From NCBI GenBank assembly GCA_965223305.1, contig CBDCWT010000072.1:1-64000 (forward strand): 64,000 bases of DNA. The letters are read 5' to 3'. The notes below the pieces were generated by a model. The model was not told the DNA's origin and did no database searches. It saw only the letters and a list, made by a program, of their open reading frames with translations. Shown here one piece after another: positions 53,887 through 63,189 of this stretch (position 1 is the stretch's first letter; each line of letters starts with the position of its first letter). A program made the position numbers and the translations under genes. The DNA comes from CBDCWT01 sp965223305. Its GTDB lineage: Bacteria; Planctomycetota; Planctomycetia; Pirellulales; Pirellulaceae.

Positions 53887-54945
53887 ATGATGCAGAATGC
53901 CCACTCGAGGCGCCCACTCCCGCGCTGGAAACGCGCTCTGTTCCGATGCTTGGCGGTCGTCTTGCCGATCCTGGGGTTGGAGGCTGCTGCTCGGATCTAC
54001 TGGGTGCAGTTCATAGACGGTCACAAGAGCGATTCACAGCTGTATCAGGAGGCGCTCGGCGAAAAAGTGCTGGACGACGAAGTACCCTATCAGTTTTTTC
54101 CCAATCGGGAATTCGTCGTTGCACAGACCCCCACCAAGACGAACAACCTCCGTCTCCGCGGGGACTACGACGTCGATCCGGACCAAGACTTCGAAGGCAC
54201 ACGGATCATGTGCATCGGAGACTCGGTCACATTTGGCTACTGTGTCAGCGGCAATCCAGCGGCGTATCCTGCGGTATTGGAGAGCACACTCCAGCAGCGC
54301 GGCGTCCAATGCCAGGTACTCAATGCAGGCATGCCGCGTTTTCGAATGCAGCATTTAGCGAAGTTCTTCGACGACCAGCTGCGCCACTACGATCCCGACT
54401 TTCTTGTCATCCTGGGCGGCTGGAACAACGCCAACGATCACGTACTACGGCCTACCGGTGACCGCAGCTGGAAGTCGATCCTCGAGCAAAACTGGTATCT
54501 ACTCAAGGTCGTACGGCATTCGGAGATTCTGCCGCAGCTGGGCGGGCGGCAGCACATCCCAGCGGTTGTGGAAGCCGCTGGCATTCTGGAATATGGCGAC
54601 GCGCTCGAACAGCTCATTCAGTTGGCCCGACAGTCTGGAGCCGAACCAGTCCTCTGTACCTTGCCCCACTTCTTTCACAACCTCAACGACCAAGCCGCGC
54701 GTGACAAAGCTGCCACGTTCACACCTCTAGGCACTCTCACACAGCTGGCCGAAACTGCGGACGCAATGAACGAGCAGATCCATCACTTAGGTCAGCGCGT
54801 CGGTGTGCCGGTTATCGAGCTGGATGGCATCGACGACCATATCCAATTCGGCGACGCGATCCACCCCAACGACGACGGCTCAGCGATGATTGCAGAGCTC
54901 GTCGCAGCCTACCTTCTGCAAAACAAATTGGTCGCCCAGCATTGA
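53887..54945 (+). CDS. SGNH/GDSL-type hydrolase, membrane-anchored
   Basis: About 352 residues. N-terminal membrane segment WKRALFRCLAVVLPILGLEAAARIYW, then FFPNREFVV and NNLRLRGDYDV as in the exported SGNH group. Catalytic serine in RIMCIGDSVTFGYCV (block I), Gly in LNAGMPRF (block II), Asn in GGWNNANDH (block III) and the Asp-His pair in FGDAIHPNDDGSAMIAEL (block V). Such proteins act as esterases or acyl-transferases on sugars and envelope polymers. ATG at 53887 is chosen, with an alternative at 53827. Neither has a clear ribosome-binding site. Confidence 0.85.
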   Translation: MMQNAHSRRPLPRWKRALFRCLAVVLPILGLEAAARIYWVQFIDGHKSDSQLYQEALGEKVLDDEVPYQFFPNREFVVAQTPTKTNNLRLRGDYDVDPDQDFEGTRIMCIGDSVTFGYCVSGNPAAYPAVLESTLQQRGVQCQVLNAGMPRFRMQHLAKFFDDQLRHYDPDFLVILGGWNNANDHVLRPTGDRSWKSILEQNWYLLKVVRHSEILPQLGGRQHIPAVVEAAGILEYGDALEQLIQLARQSGAEPVLCTLPHFFHNLNDQAARDKAATFTPLGTLTQLAETADAMNEQIHHLGQRVGVPVIELDGIDDHIQFGDAIHPNDDGSAMIAELVAAYLLQNKLVAQH

Positions 54946-54949
54946 GGAG

Positions 54950-55170
54950 TAGGCCGGAACAAAAAAGAAAGTAGAAAGTAGAAAGTAGGCCGGAACAAGC
55001 GGCGTGAAAAGCCGTCCATCCGCTCGCGATTTCCCCGCCGCGCCGTTCCGGCAGCACCGAGTAACGCTCAACATCAAACACGTCGAACCGCATGCAGCCG
55101 GAACGGCGCGGCGGGGACGTCCTGCGAACATTCGGCATCTGTGCCGCCGCTGGTTCCGGCCTACGACTCT
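54950..55170. repeat. GTAGGCCGGAAC-type inverted repeat cluster (second copy)
   Basis: GTAGGCCGGAACAAGCGGCG, GCCGTTCCGGCAGCACCG, GCAGCCGGAACGGCGCGGCG and an inverse GGTTCCGGCCTACG recur as in 5756-5945. A short A/G-rich tandem (AGAAAGTAGAAAGTAGAAAGTAG, three units of GAAAGTA) lies at 54964-54990. The rest of 54946-55280 contains CGGATGCTAACGCATTCCGGCTGAT, another module, and no gene. Confidence 0.75.
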
Positions 55171-55280
55171 GCCGCCGCTCGGCCCGGCCTGCTGGTTGCT
55201 AAGAAAACCGGATGCTAACGCATTCCGGCTGATTGGCACGAACCGTCAATTGCCAGCGGTCAACCGCCCGCGCAGCGGGC

Positions 55281-57281
55281 CTACTCACCACCCGGCGCAG
55301 CCGGTGCCACCCATTGTGGGTACCTGCCTTGGCTGAGCGGCGGCGGGCTCGTATGCAGACGGCTGACAACGGGCCTCGGATTGCGGCGATTTGAATCACG
55401 CCGCGCCGCATCAGCGTATGCGGCGTCCGGCCAAGGCCCTTCGGACAGGTAGACTTGGTTGTAGCCCAGCAACGAGCCCTTTTGAAAATGCACGTTCTTG
55501 ACAGCCATGGTGTATTCGATCAGCGATCGATAGTATCTCGCCTCCGCGTCGGCCAACCGTCGCTGCGCGTCCAACAACTGATCTAACAGTCGGCTCTTAT
55601 CTTGCTGGTCAGCATCTGCGTAGTTGCTTTCCAATGCTGCAAGTTGATCCTTGGCAGCCTGGCGGCGGTTGTAGTTGGCTTGCGACGTGAGAAATCCGCG
55701 CTCGATCTCGGCATAGGCCGAACTCAGGTCGTGAGCGACTTCCTGCTCTTGCTCGTGCAAGATAGCGCGAGCCCGTGACACCAGCAGCTCGGCGTGCCGC
55801 ACCGCCGCGTGAGCCTTGCGGTAGCCGAAGGGCAGACTGACCTCGACTCCCAACTGCCACTCTTGATAGTCACCGCCGGTCAGCTCCTCATAGGCATTGT
55901 CGAACATGCCTTGCCGCGTGGGGTTGATCAGATGGTGCCCGAGCCCACGAAAGCGGTAACGGCCAACCGCATCGACACGCGGAAGCAGGAAGTTGTGCGC
56001 TGCGATCAACTCCAATTCTCGTCGTTGCACCCACCATTTCTGCCGGCGAAGTTCCGCGCGGCGGATGAGCGCCTCGGCCAGCACTTCTTCCCAGTTGAAG
56101 ATTACTTTGGCAATCAGCGGTTCATCGGCGGGACGAATCAGTCGACCATCGTTAACCGGGACTCCCAACAGTAAACGCAGCCGGCGCTCGGCCGCGTGGA
56201 TGCCACCGGCACCCCTAAACGTGGCCGTGCGAACCCGGTCTTGCACGCGGCCTGCCAGGGAGTTTTGAACCTCTTCTTCAAAACGAAAAAACTGCTCGCG
56301 GGCTCGCGCTTCTTTGTCCGCTTCTCCGCCCCTCCGGCCGGTCTCGAACAAGGCGTTGATATGTTGCCACGTTTCCAACGCTCGGTCCCGAGCCCCGACC
56401 TTGGCATCGAGCTCTCGGTAAGCGTAATACAGTTCCCAATAGGCGTTCTCGGTGTCGTTGACCAAATTACGGACACCGATCTCAAAGTCGGCCAAGCTGA
56501 CGTCCGTGTTCAAGCGGGCAATCAACACGCCATTCATAACTCCAGGAATCGCGTGGGGACCGGCGATCTGGTTGAAGTCGACACCCGCACCTTGCAACAA
56601 CGGTTGACGGAACTCGCCCTCCAACTGGACGGTCCACGGGAGGTTGGGATCCGCGTTTCCAGGCGAGTTGTTGAGGTCGTAGTCGACGATTTTTCGAAGG
56701 GCGACATTGCCGCCGGTGCCAGTCGTCTTCGAAATCTGGGCCTGATAAGAGTGCAGGTCTTGCTGAAGTAGTCTTGTCCCTCCCCCAAAGAAGACGTTGT
56801 TCAGTGGCCGATCGTTGTTCTCGAAGAAGATCCCCGTCTCGAACGAAGCGTCAAACGCACTAAGCGCCGCCTCAACACCCTGACGTGGATCCACATCGGC
56901 AATCGCAGGACCGTGGATCGTCCTTACATTGTCAGGGGATTGTAGCACCAGCCCACCTAAATCACGCAGCACGTCGGAATGAGCTAGGGCCAGCTGTATC
57001 GCCTCGGTGAGCGACAGGTCCCAATACCCTAGCGGGGTGTCGTTCAACGTAATGGGCGGTGGCAGAGTCACAACTCGGTCGGATGTCTCGGCAACGACAT
57101 CCGGAGATTCGATCTGCAGCGCGGCCGACTTGTAGTGCTCTAGTTCGGGGTCCAACCAGAGGTCACTAGAGCGCGGACCGAGACAGCCCGAGATACCGAC
57201 CAACGCGGCCGCAGCCCAGACCAGCCAGCGTCGCTGGCGCCGCTGGCGTCCGATCAAGTGGTTGAACTTGTCTGAGAACAT
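55281..57281 (-). CDS. TolC-family outer membrane efflux lipoprotein
   Basis: 666 residues. The lipoprotein signal LVWAAAALVGISGC (lipobox ISGC, Cys about 34) shows outer-membrane anchoring. Two OEP repeats follow: DLSLTEAIQLALAHSDVLRDL, then long coiled regions (LVNDTENAYWELYYAYRELDAK and QEQEVAHDLSSAYAEIERGF). These form the trimeric alpha-barrel tunnel. The length exceeds E. coli TolC (about 470 mature residues) because of a beta-rich insertion near 140-220. It is divergent from the GAF-HlyD/HlyD/M50-HlyD operon, and should be the exit duct for that system. The start at 57281 opens at the signal. Confidence 0.88.
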   Translation of the reverse strand: MFSDKFNHLIGRQRRQRRWLVWAAAALVGISGCLGPRSSDLWLDPELEHYKSAALQIESPDVVAETSDRVVTLPPPITLNDTPLGYWDLSLTEAIQLALAHSDVLRDLGGLVLQSPDNVRTIHGPAIADVDPRQGVEAALSAFDASFETGIFFENNDRPLNNVFFGGGTRLLQQDLHSYQAQISKTTGTGGNVALRKIVDYDLNNSPGNADPNLPWTVQLEGEFRQPLLQGAGVDFNQIAGPHAIPGVMNGVLIARLNTDVSLADFEIGVRNLVNDTENAYWELYYAYRELDAKVGARDRALETWQHINALFETGRRGGEADKEARAREQFFRFEEEVQNSLAGRVQDRVRTATFRGAGGIHAAERRLRLLLGVPVNDGRLIRPADEPLIAKVIFNWEEVLAEALIRRAELRRQKWWVQRRELELIAAHNFLLPRVDAVGRYRFRGLGHHLINPTRQGMFDNAYEELTGGDYQEWQLGVEVSLPFGYRKAHAAVRHAELLVSRARAILHEQEQEVAHDLSSAYAEIERGFLTSQANYNRRQAAKDQLAALESNYADADQQDKSRLLDQLLDAQRRLADAEARYYRSLIEYTMAVKNVHFQKGSLLGYNQVYLSEGPWPDAAYADAARRDSNRRNPRPVVSRLHTSPPPLSQGRYPQWVAPAAPGGE

Positions 57282-57465
57282 TGGGAGAGCCACTTCTGAC
57301 AGAGCACCCAACCCGTAAGGCCAAACTAACTGCGCACCTCTTCCCTTCTTCGTCTGTCATCGGCATAAGCACAATCGATATGACTGGTTTTTCCGTTATA
57401 ACCGGCACATTTTTCCATGCCGTCGGGTGGCAGAACCGCGCGTCCGTAAGAAGTGCCGCTTGGCC

Positions 57466-57840
57466 TGGTAGCCGAATTCGCCAGAATTTGGCACGAATCG
57501 ACAGTTCCACCAAACTCTGGCGAGTTCGGCTACGCTCAATGGCGCCCCCTCGCTGACTCCCTTTGGTGTTGCCCTGTCGGCGCAATCGGAACCCGAAGCG
57601 TAAGCGAGGGAACAACTTGCATTGGTACACCAACTCCCCTCGCTGACGCGTCGGGTTACGAAATGGAGGTCCACCAAACTCTGGCGAGTTCGGCTACGCT
57701 CAATGGCGCCCCCCTCGCCTATCTCTCTTTGATGTTGCCCTGTTGGCTCAATCGGAACCCGAAAGCGTAAGCGAGGGAACAACTTGCAATGATGCATCAA
57801 CTCCCCTCGCTGACGCTTCGGGTTACGAACGAGGTGACCC
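57466..57840. repeat. About 164-bp tandem repeat in the divergent promoter region
   Basis: CCACCAAACTCTGGCGAGTTC starts at about 57507 and again at about 57671. Each unit contains GGCTACGCTCAATGGCGCCCC, TTGCCCTGT, CAATCGGAACCCGAAGCGTA with AGCGAGGGAACAACTTGCA, and the inverse CCCTCGCTGACGC. A half unit with AATTCGCCAGAATTTGG precedes it. The promoters for the TolC gene and the export operon must lie around or inside this 640-bp spacer. Confidence 0.85.
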
Positions 57841-57919
57841 GCACCAATGGGCCGTTGGGGCACCAACTGGGGCCCGCGATTTTCCGGGTGCCAATTCCGT
57901 TCACAGCTATACTGAAGGC

Positions 57920-59896
57920 ATGGCTAGCTACGCCTCCCAAGAGCAACGTGCCGCCGAGACGTGGCACGAGATCGACCTGCTGATCGAGGAAATCGCGAAG
58001 TCGGCAACCTCCGGGCTGCCTCAGCCCGAGTTCTACGAACGGTTGCTGACACGGCTTGCACGGATGCTGCCCGATTCTGTTCTGGTCGCGGCATGGGTTC
58101 CGACGGCTGATCGGTGGCGGCTGTTGGGCAGCGTGACGCGCCATCCCGAGGTTGCCCAGCCCCCTTCGTCACCTCCGGACGCCTGGATTGCGCGGTCTCT
58201 CGATTCCTCAGAGCCGGTTATCGTTGCTGCGGATCCCAAGTCAGATGGGCCGATCTCGGCCCTGGCCGCGGTGGCTCCCGGTGCCGAACCTTACGCCCTG
58301 ATCGAAGTCCGTTGGTCCACAACCCGCGGCCGTCGACCAAACGAAAACGAGCTCGAAGTGCTGGCCGCCATTTGCGAGATAGCTGGAGACTATCACCTCA
58401 AGCTGTCTCGGACTGACGATCAACTTGGCGCCCGGGACTGGCAGCGGATCAATCAGTTCGCTCAGGCTGTCCATCGATATCTCGACCTCGACGCCACCTG
58501 CTATGCGGTCGCCAACGAGAGTCGGAGACTGATCGATTGCGATCGCGTCAGCGTCTTAGTCGAACGCCAAAGAAGGTTCCGTCTACAGGCCGTTAGCGGT
58601 CTCGACCACTTCGACAGCCGGTCGGGTGAGGTCAAGAGCCTCGAGCGGCTGGTGACTACTGTGGCGCGGACGGGCGAAGCGCTCTGGAGCGACGGCGTCG
58701 CGGTTGATCTACCTGAGCAGATCGAACGTTGCTTGACCGACTATGCCGATCACGCCGGAGCCCGCACGATCATCGTGCTCCCGCTCGGTGCTGGCGGCGA
58801 AAGCTCCGAGAGCGAGGAGAGCGTCACTCGCCATGATTGCCCGAGTGCAATCGTCGTCGAACGCTTCGATGCCCAACCGTTCGACAAACGGCAACGACAG
58901 TATGTCGAGGCCTCCGCCCAACACAGTTCATCGGCGCTCCACCATGCGATGCGGTACTCGGGAACCCCCTGGCTGGCCCGCGCTCTTTCCTCGCCCCGCG
59001 GGGGCCCTCTGAGCCGTCGTTTCCTTGCAGTAGCTGTTCTGTTGGGATCGATCGCCGCGGCCGTTGCGGGGGCGCTGATGGTCCAAACCGATTTCGAGGT
59101 TAGCTGTCGCGGGGTGCTGCAGCCGATTGCGAGGCGAGATATCTTTGCGCCGCTCGACGGCACCGTCGAGCGGCTGCTGGTTACGTCAGGGGATCGAGTT
59201 GACAAGGACCATTTGCTCCTTGTTCTAGAGAGTACTGAACTGCAGTACGAGCAAACACGTCTCAACGGTGAACTTCAGACCAGCCGTGGAAACCTGCACA
59301 GCGTACGAGCCTCGCTGGCGACCACAGCAGGGCAGGGGACTGACAGCCGAGCTCGCCGGCTGCAACTGGCGGCCGAAGAACAGAGCCTGAAGGAGTTGAT
59401 CACGAGCTTGGAGAGACGTTCCTCGCTGCTCCAACAACAATCGGACCAACTACGGGTGACCAGCCCTGTGGCTGGACAAGTACTGACATCCAGCGTCGAG
59501 CAGCGACTTGACAGCCGGCCGGTGAAACGGGGTCAGCGTCTACTGACCGTAGCCAATACCGACGGTCCGTGGCAGCTCGAATTGAAGGTCGCCGAGCGCG
59601 ATGCGGGACATGTCATTGCCGCCCGTGCCACGATGGAGAAGGTCCCCATCTCGTATGTGCTGACTGCAGCTCCGTCCCAGCGTCGGCTCGCCGAGCTCGT
59701 CTCGATCGGCGTGGCCGCCGAGATCGACGAGATGACGGGAGCCGTCCTTCCTGTAACAGCATCCATCGACAGCGGCGAACAGGGTGAATCGCGACCGGGC
59801 GCCGGCGTTGTCGCACGCGTCCATTGCGGCCGGCGGCCGCTCGGCTACGTATGGCTGCGCGACATCGTCGACTTCATTCGTCTGAGGTTTTTGTAG
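57920..59896 (+). CDS. GAF-domain / HlyD-type periplasmic adaptor fusion
   Basis: 658 residues. The cytoplasmic N-terminal part (about 1-345) holds one or two GAF-like domains (LLTRLARMLPDSVLVAAWVP; then LDATCYAVANESRRLIDCDRV, SVLVERQRRFRLQAVSGLDHF, RTIIVLPLG). One membrane segment (about 366-388, RRFLAVAVLLGSIAAAVAGALMV) follows. The periplasmic part begins FEVSCRGVLQPIARRDIFAPLDGTVERLLVTSGDRV, a lipoyl/biotinyl half-motif. A coiled-coil hairpin (about 430-510) and SPVAGQVLTS complete the adaptor. The fusion links a small-molecule or redox sensor to an export adaptor. First gene of the operon; the ATG at 57920 avoids repeat-derived codons upstream. Confidence 0.85.
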   Translation: MASYASQEQRAAETWHEIDLLIEEIAKSATSGLPQPEFYERLLTRLARMLPDSVLVAAWVPTADRWRLLGSVTRHPEVAQPPSSPPDAWIARSLDSSEPVIVAADPKSDGPISALAAVAPGAEPYALIEVRWSTTRGRRPNENELEVLAAICEIAGDYHLKLSRTDDQLGARDWQRINQFAQAVHRYLDLDATCYAVANESRRLIDCDRVSVLVERQRRFRLQAVSGLDHFDSRSGEVKSLERLVTTVARTGEALWSDGVAVDLPEQIERCLTDYADHAGARTIIVLPLGAGGESSESEESVTRHDCPSAIVVERFDAQPFDKRQRQYVEASAQHSSSALHHAMRYSGTPWLARALSSPRGGPLSRRFLAVAVLLGSIAAAVAGALMVQTDFEVSCRGVLQPIARRDIFAPLDGTVERLLVTSGDRVDKDHLLLVLESTELQYEQTRLNGELQTSRGNLHSVRASLATTAGQGTDSRARRLQLAAEEQSLKELITSLERRSSLLQQQSDQLRVTSPVAGQVLTSSVEQRLDSRPVKRGQRLLTVANTDGPWQLELKVAERDAGHVIAARATMEKVPISYVLTAAPSQRRLAELVSIGVAAEIDEMTGAVLPVTASIDSGEQGESRPGAGVVARVHCGRRPLGYVWLRDIVDFIRLRFL

Positions 59897-59989
59897 CCGG
59901 CTGGAGCCCCGTCACAGCGACCGGCAGTGCATCTTGCTGCACCCCTCGCGTCTCGATCTCTCTCTTGCTGAAAAAACGGAACAGGAATC

Positions 59990-60931
59990 ATGAACCACGC
60001 AAACTTGGCCGACAGCAGCAACTGCTCCGCCTCCCTGTTCCGGACTCTCGGCAATCTAGGGCCGGCCATGTTTGGCCTGTCGCTCGCGGCGCTATTGTGG
60101 CTGCCTGCCGGCTCGTCTCAGGCGGAGACACCGAGCCCGGTCAAGATCAACTCCGTCTACATCAAATTACTGGACGAAGTGCATGTCCCGGCGTTGGAAT
60201 CCGGCCCGCTCACTCACGCGCCGATTCTCGCCGGAGAGTCGGTCGAGCGGGACCAGTTGCTGGCTCGCGTTGACGACACTTCGGCGCGGCTGACCTTGGA
60301 GCGCAAGCAGCTAGATTTGGAGAGAATCCGGCGGCAATCCGAAAACGATCTCTCTGTCCGACTCGCTGCGAAGAACTTGGAGGCAGCACGGCTCGAACTA
60401 AAACGAGGCGTCGAATCTCGGAGCCGGCATGCCAAGAGCGTGTCCCAGACCGAAATGGACGAACTGCGACTAGCCGCCGATCGCGCGGCACTGGAGTGGG
60501 AGCAGGCGCAGTTCGAGCTGCGGGAGCTGCAACTGGCCGTAGCAGCGGGCGAGAACGAAGTGCTACTGGCAGAACACGCCGTCGCGCGGCGGCGAATCGT
60601 AGCACCATTTGCGGGGACGATCGTGGAACGTCTGTTGCAGCGTGGCGAATGGGTGGAATCAGGCCAAGCTGTGTATCGGCTAGTCCGCATGGACCGTCTC
60701 CGTGCCGAAGGAGTTGTTAATGCGTCGCAAATCGACGAGAGCTTCGTCGGGCGCGAAATACGGGTTACCGTGGAGTTGTCGGCGCAGAGCGTGACTGTCA
60801 ACGGCAAACTGACCTACATCAGTCCGGAAGTCGAGCCGGTCACCAATCAAGTCCGTGTATGGGCCGAAATCGATAATCGGCTGCGCGCCCTGCGGCCCGG
60901 CATGCAAGCAGAAATGACGTTCGGACAATGA
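59990..60931 (+). CDS. HlyD/RND-type periplasmic adaptor
   Basis: 313 residues. Signal peptide about 20-48 (MFGLSLAALLWLPAGSSQAE). Lipoyl halves EVHVPALESGPLTHAPILAGESVERDQLLARVDD and RRRIVAPFAGTIVERLLQRGEWV flank a long coiled coil (LERKQLDLERIRRQSENDLS to ENEVLLAEHAVA). A beta-barrel domain closes it (VTVELSAQSVTVNGKLTYIS). It is shorter than the other two adaptors and has no membrane anchor after cleavage. Its last four bases overlap the start of the M50-HlyD gene (ATGA), so the two are translationally coupled. Confidence 0.88.
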   Translation: MNHANLADSSNCSASLFRTLGNLGPAMFGLSLAALLWLPAGSSQAETPSPVKINSVYIKLLDEVHVPALESGPLTHAPILAGESVERDQLLARVDDTSARLTLERKQLDLERIRRQSENDLSVRLAAKNLEAARLELKRGVESRSRHAKSVSQTEMDELRLAADRAALEWEQAQFELRELQLAVAAGENEVLLAEHAVARRRIVAPFAGTIVERLLQRGEWVESGQAVYRLVRMDRLRAEGVVNASQIDESFVGREIRVTVELSAQSVTVNGKLTYISPEVEPVTNQVRVWAEIDNRLRALRPGMQAEMTFGQ

Positions 60932-63135
60932 GTGGCGCGGCGCCGGAACAACGAGTGAGGCTACGTAGGCGGGACGATCTGGCGGTCTACCGCAGACACT
61001 ATAGCGGCCAGGATTACTGGACGATCAAGGATCCCCTGGCGCTCCGCTACTATCAACTACGGGACGAAGAGTATTTTGTTCTCAGCGCATTGGATGGGCG
61101 CGTCAGTCTGGCGGACCTCCAGCGACAATTTCACGAACGATTTGCTCCGCGCCGGATCGAAGTGCCGCAGATCCACCAGTTTCTCGGTATGCTGCATCGC
61201 GAGTCCTTGGTCATTGCCGACGCACCAGAGCAGGGACAGCGTTTGCTGGAACGCCGCGCCGCCTGGCGGTCCAGACTCCGTTGGGAACGGTGCGCCAATT
61301 TGCTCGCCGTGCGCTTTCGCGGTGTCGATCCGGAGCCCCTGCTGTGCAAACTCTATCCGATCGTTCGCTGGGTCTTTTCAGCGCCGATGCTGCTCTGCGG
61401 AATCGCGTTGATACTGTCGGCCTTGCTGTGGAGCCTGGTTCACTGGAACGAGCTGGTGAGTCGCCTACCCACGTTGGGGGTGTTTCTGCATACCGGCAAC
61501 CTCTGCTGGCTCGCCGCTGCGCTGGCGATGACAAAAGTGCTTCACGAGCTGGCACACGGTCTGACGTGCAAGCACTTTGGGGGCAGTTGCCGGGAGCTGG
61601 GTGTGATGCTGTTGGTCCTGACACCTTGCCTGTATTGCAACGTCTCCGATGCGTGGACATTTCGCAGCAAGTGGCAGCGGATGGCGGTCAGCGCAGCCGG
61701 AATCTATGCAGAACTGCTGCTCGCGGCGGCGGCACTGTTCGTCTGGTGGTACAGCGCACCCGGGTTACTGAACTCGATCGCGTTGAACATTGTCGTGGTC
61801 AGTTCTGTGGCAACAGTTTTCTTCAATGGAAACCCCTTACTCCGCTATGACGGGTATTTTATTTTGGCCGACTGGCTAGAGATTCCCAATTTCGGCGATC
61901 AATCTCGGTCGCTGGTGCGCCGCCGGTTGCTCTCGCTGTTCGGAGTCGACGTTGCTGGTTCATCCCTGGCGGTCGAGTGCTATGGATGGTTGCAGTTCGC
62001 GTACGGCGTAGCGTCCTTCTGCTACCGTTGGACTCTCGTCGCGGTGATCCTTTGGGGGGTGTACAGCTGGCTTACCGCACACCGATTACATGCGGTGGCC
62101 CAATGCGTCGTAGCCGTTGTCTTGGCGGGAATGCTCTCGGCTCCCATCCGCCTATCAGCCAAGTTCTGGCGCGACCCGGCCGTGCGTTCACAGTTTCGAC
62201 CGATCCGCGGAGGATTCGTCGCCGCAGCGGCGATTGGCGTGATCTTCATCGCGTTGCTGACCCCCTTACCCTCTCATGTCTTTGCGCCAGGATTGTTGCA
62301 AACCGCCTCGCGGAACACTGTCTACGTTTCGGTCGGCGGCCAGCTGACTCGCACTGTCGCTGCTGGAAGCCGGGTCACGAGCGGGCAAGTGCTGGCGGAG
62401 CTGGAAGATCTCGGGCTCATATCAGAGATTGCCACGCTCCGCGGCGAGCGCGACGTCCAGCAGCTGCGAGTGCGCACACTAGAGCAGCGGTTGGTGCATG
62501 ATCCGCGAGACGGCATCGAAGGTGTTGGCGCCCAGCTACCGGGGGCCCGAGAACGTCTCGCCGACCTTGAAGATCGCTTGACCCGCAAACGTGAGGACGC
62601 ACAGCGGCTAACGCTGCGAGCGCCGCACGGCGGCGTCGTGTTTCCGCCTCGCCGGCCAGAGCCAGTGGAAGATCAAGCGACGCTCGAACCGTGGACCGGC
62701 ACACCTCTCGACCCTGAAAACCTGGGCTGCTTTCTCGAGCGAGGGACGCCGTTCTGCACGATTGGGGAACCAGGAAAGCTTGAGGCGGTGTGCTACGTCG
62801 GAGAAGACGACATCGGCTGGGTGCAGCTGGGCCAGGCAGTGCAGCTGCGTCTGCCACTCGCTCCGCAGAGCAACTTTGTGGGACGGGTCACCCGAGTATC
62901 AGCCGGGCCCGTTCACGAACTTCCTCCAGAGATCGTCGCCAGCGGTTTGCTCACCGCCCAGTCGAACGACAACTCCCTGCAGCCGGCGAGCCCTCTTTAT
63001 GAAGTGGGCGTCGAGTTGGCAGAGCTCGACGACACGCTGCCGATCCGCGTCGTGAGCCGCGGCCGCATCTCGATCGGCCAGCGGTCGCTCGCCGCGCGGC
63101 TCGTGACTTTCCTGCGAAAGACGTTCCTCCGCTGA
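60928..63135 (+). CDS. PqqD-like / M50 (site-2 protease-type) / HlyD fusion protein
   Basis: 735 residues. The N-terminal winged helix (about 35-100, DEEYFVLSALDGRVSLADLQRQF, HQFLGMLHRESLVI) resembles PqqD-type peptide chaperones. The membrane part has at least seven helices and a metalloprotease motif HELAHG (H206, H210), followed by FNGNPLLRYDGYFIL, whose Asp (D308) is the likely third ligand, as in site-2 proteases. The C-terminal third (about 445-725) is an HlyD adaptor with lipoyl halves (VYVSVGGQLTRTVAAGSRVTSGQVLAELED and LTLRAPHGGVVFP) around a coiled coil. It probably handles a peptide substrate and passes it to TolC. No radical-SAM or precursor peptide gene is seen nearby. Confidence 0.85.
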   Translation: MSGAAPEQRVRLRRRDDLAVYRRHYSGQDYWTIKDPLALRYYQLRDEEYFVLSALDGRVSLADLQRQFHERFAPRRIEVPQIHQFLGMLHRESLVIADAPEQGQRLLERRAAWRSRLRWERCANLLAVRFRGVDPEPLLCKLYPIVRWVFSAPMLLCGIALILSALLWSLVHWNELVSRLPTLGVFLHTGNLCWLAAALAMTKVLHELAHGLTCKHFGGSCRELGVMLLVLTPCLYCNVSDAWTFRSKWQRMAVSAAGIYAELLLAAAALFVWWYSAPGLLNSIALNIVVVSSVATVFFNGNPLLRYDGYFILADWLEIPNFGDQSRSLVRRRLLSLFGVDVAGSSLAVECYGWLQFAYGVASFCYRWTLVAVILWGVYSWLTAHRLHAVAQCVVAVVLAGMLSAPIRLSAKFWRDPAVRSQFRPIRGGFVAAAAIGVIFIALLTPLPSHVFAPGLLQTASRNTVYVSVGGQLTRTVAAGSRVTSGQVLAELEDLGLISEIATLRGERDVQQLRVRTLEQRLVHDPRDGIEGVGAQLPGARERLADLEDRLTRKREDAQRLTLRAPHGGVVFPPRRPEPVEDQATLEPWTGTPLDPENLGCFLERGTPFCTIGEPGKLEAVCYVGEDDIGWVQLGQAVQLRLPLAPQSNFVGRVTRVSAGPVHELPPEIVASGLLTAQSNDNSLQPASPLYEVGVELAELDDTLPIRVVSRGRISIGQRSLAARLVTFLRKTFLR

Positions 63136-63189
63136 CTCGAGTGGTAGTGTTTCGTCCTTCTGCCGCCCGGTGCGTTCGCACGGGCGAGG

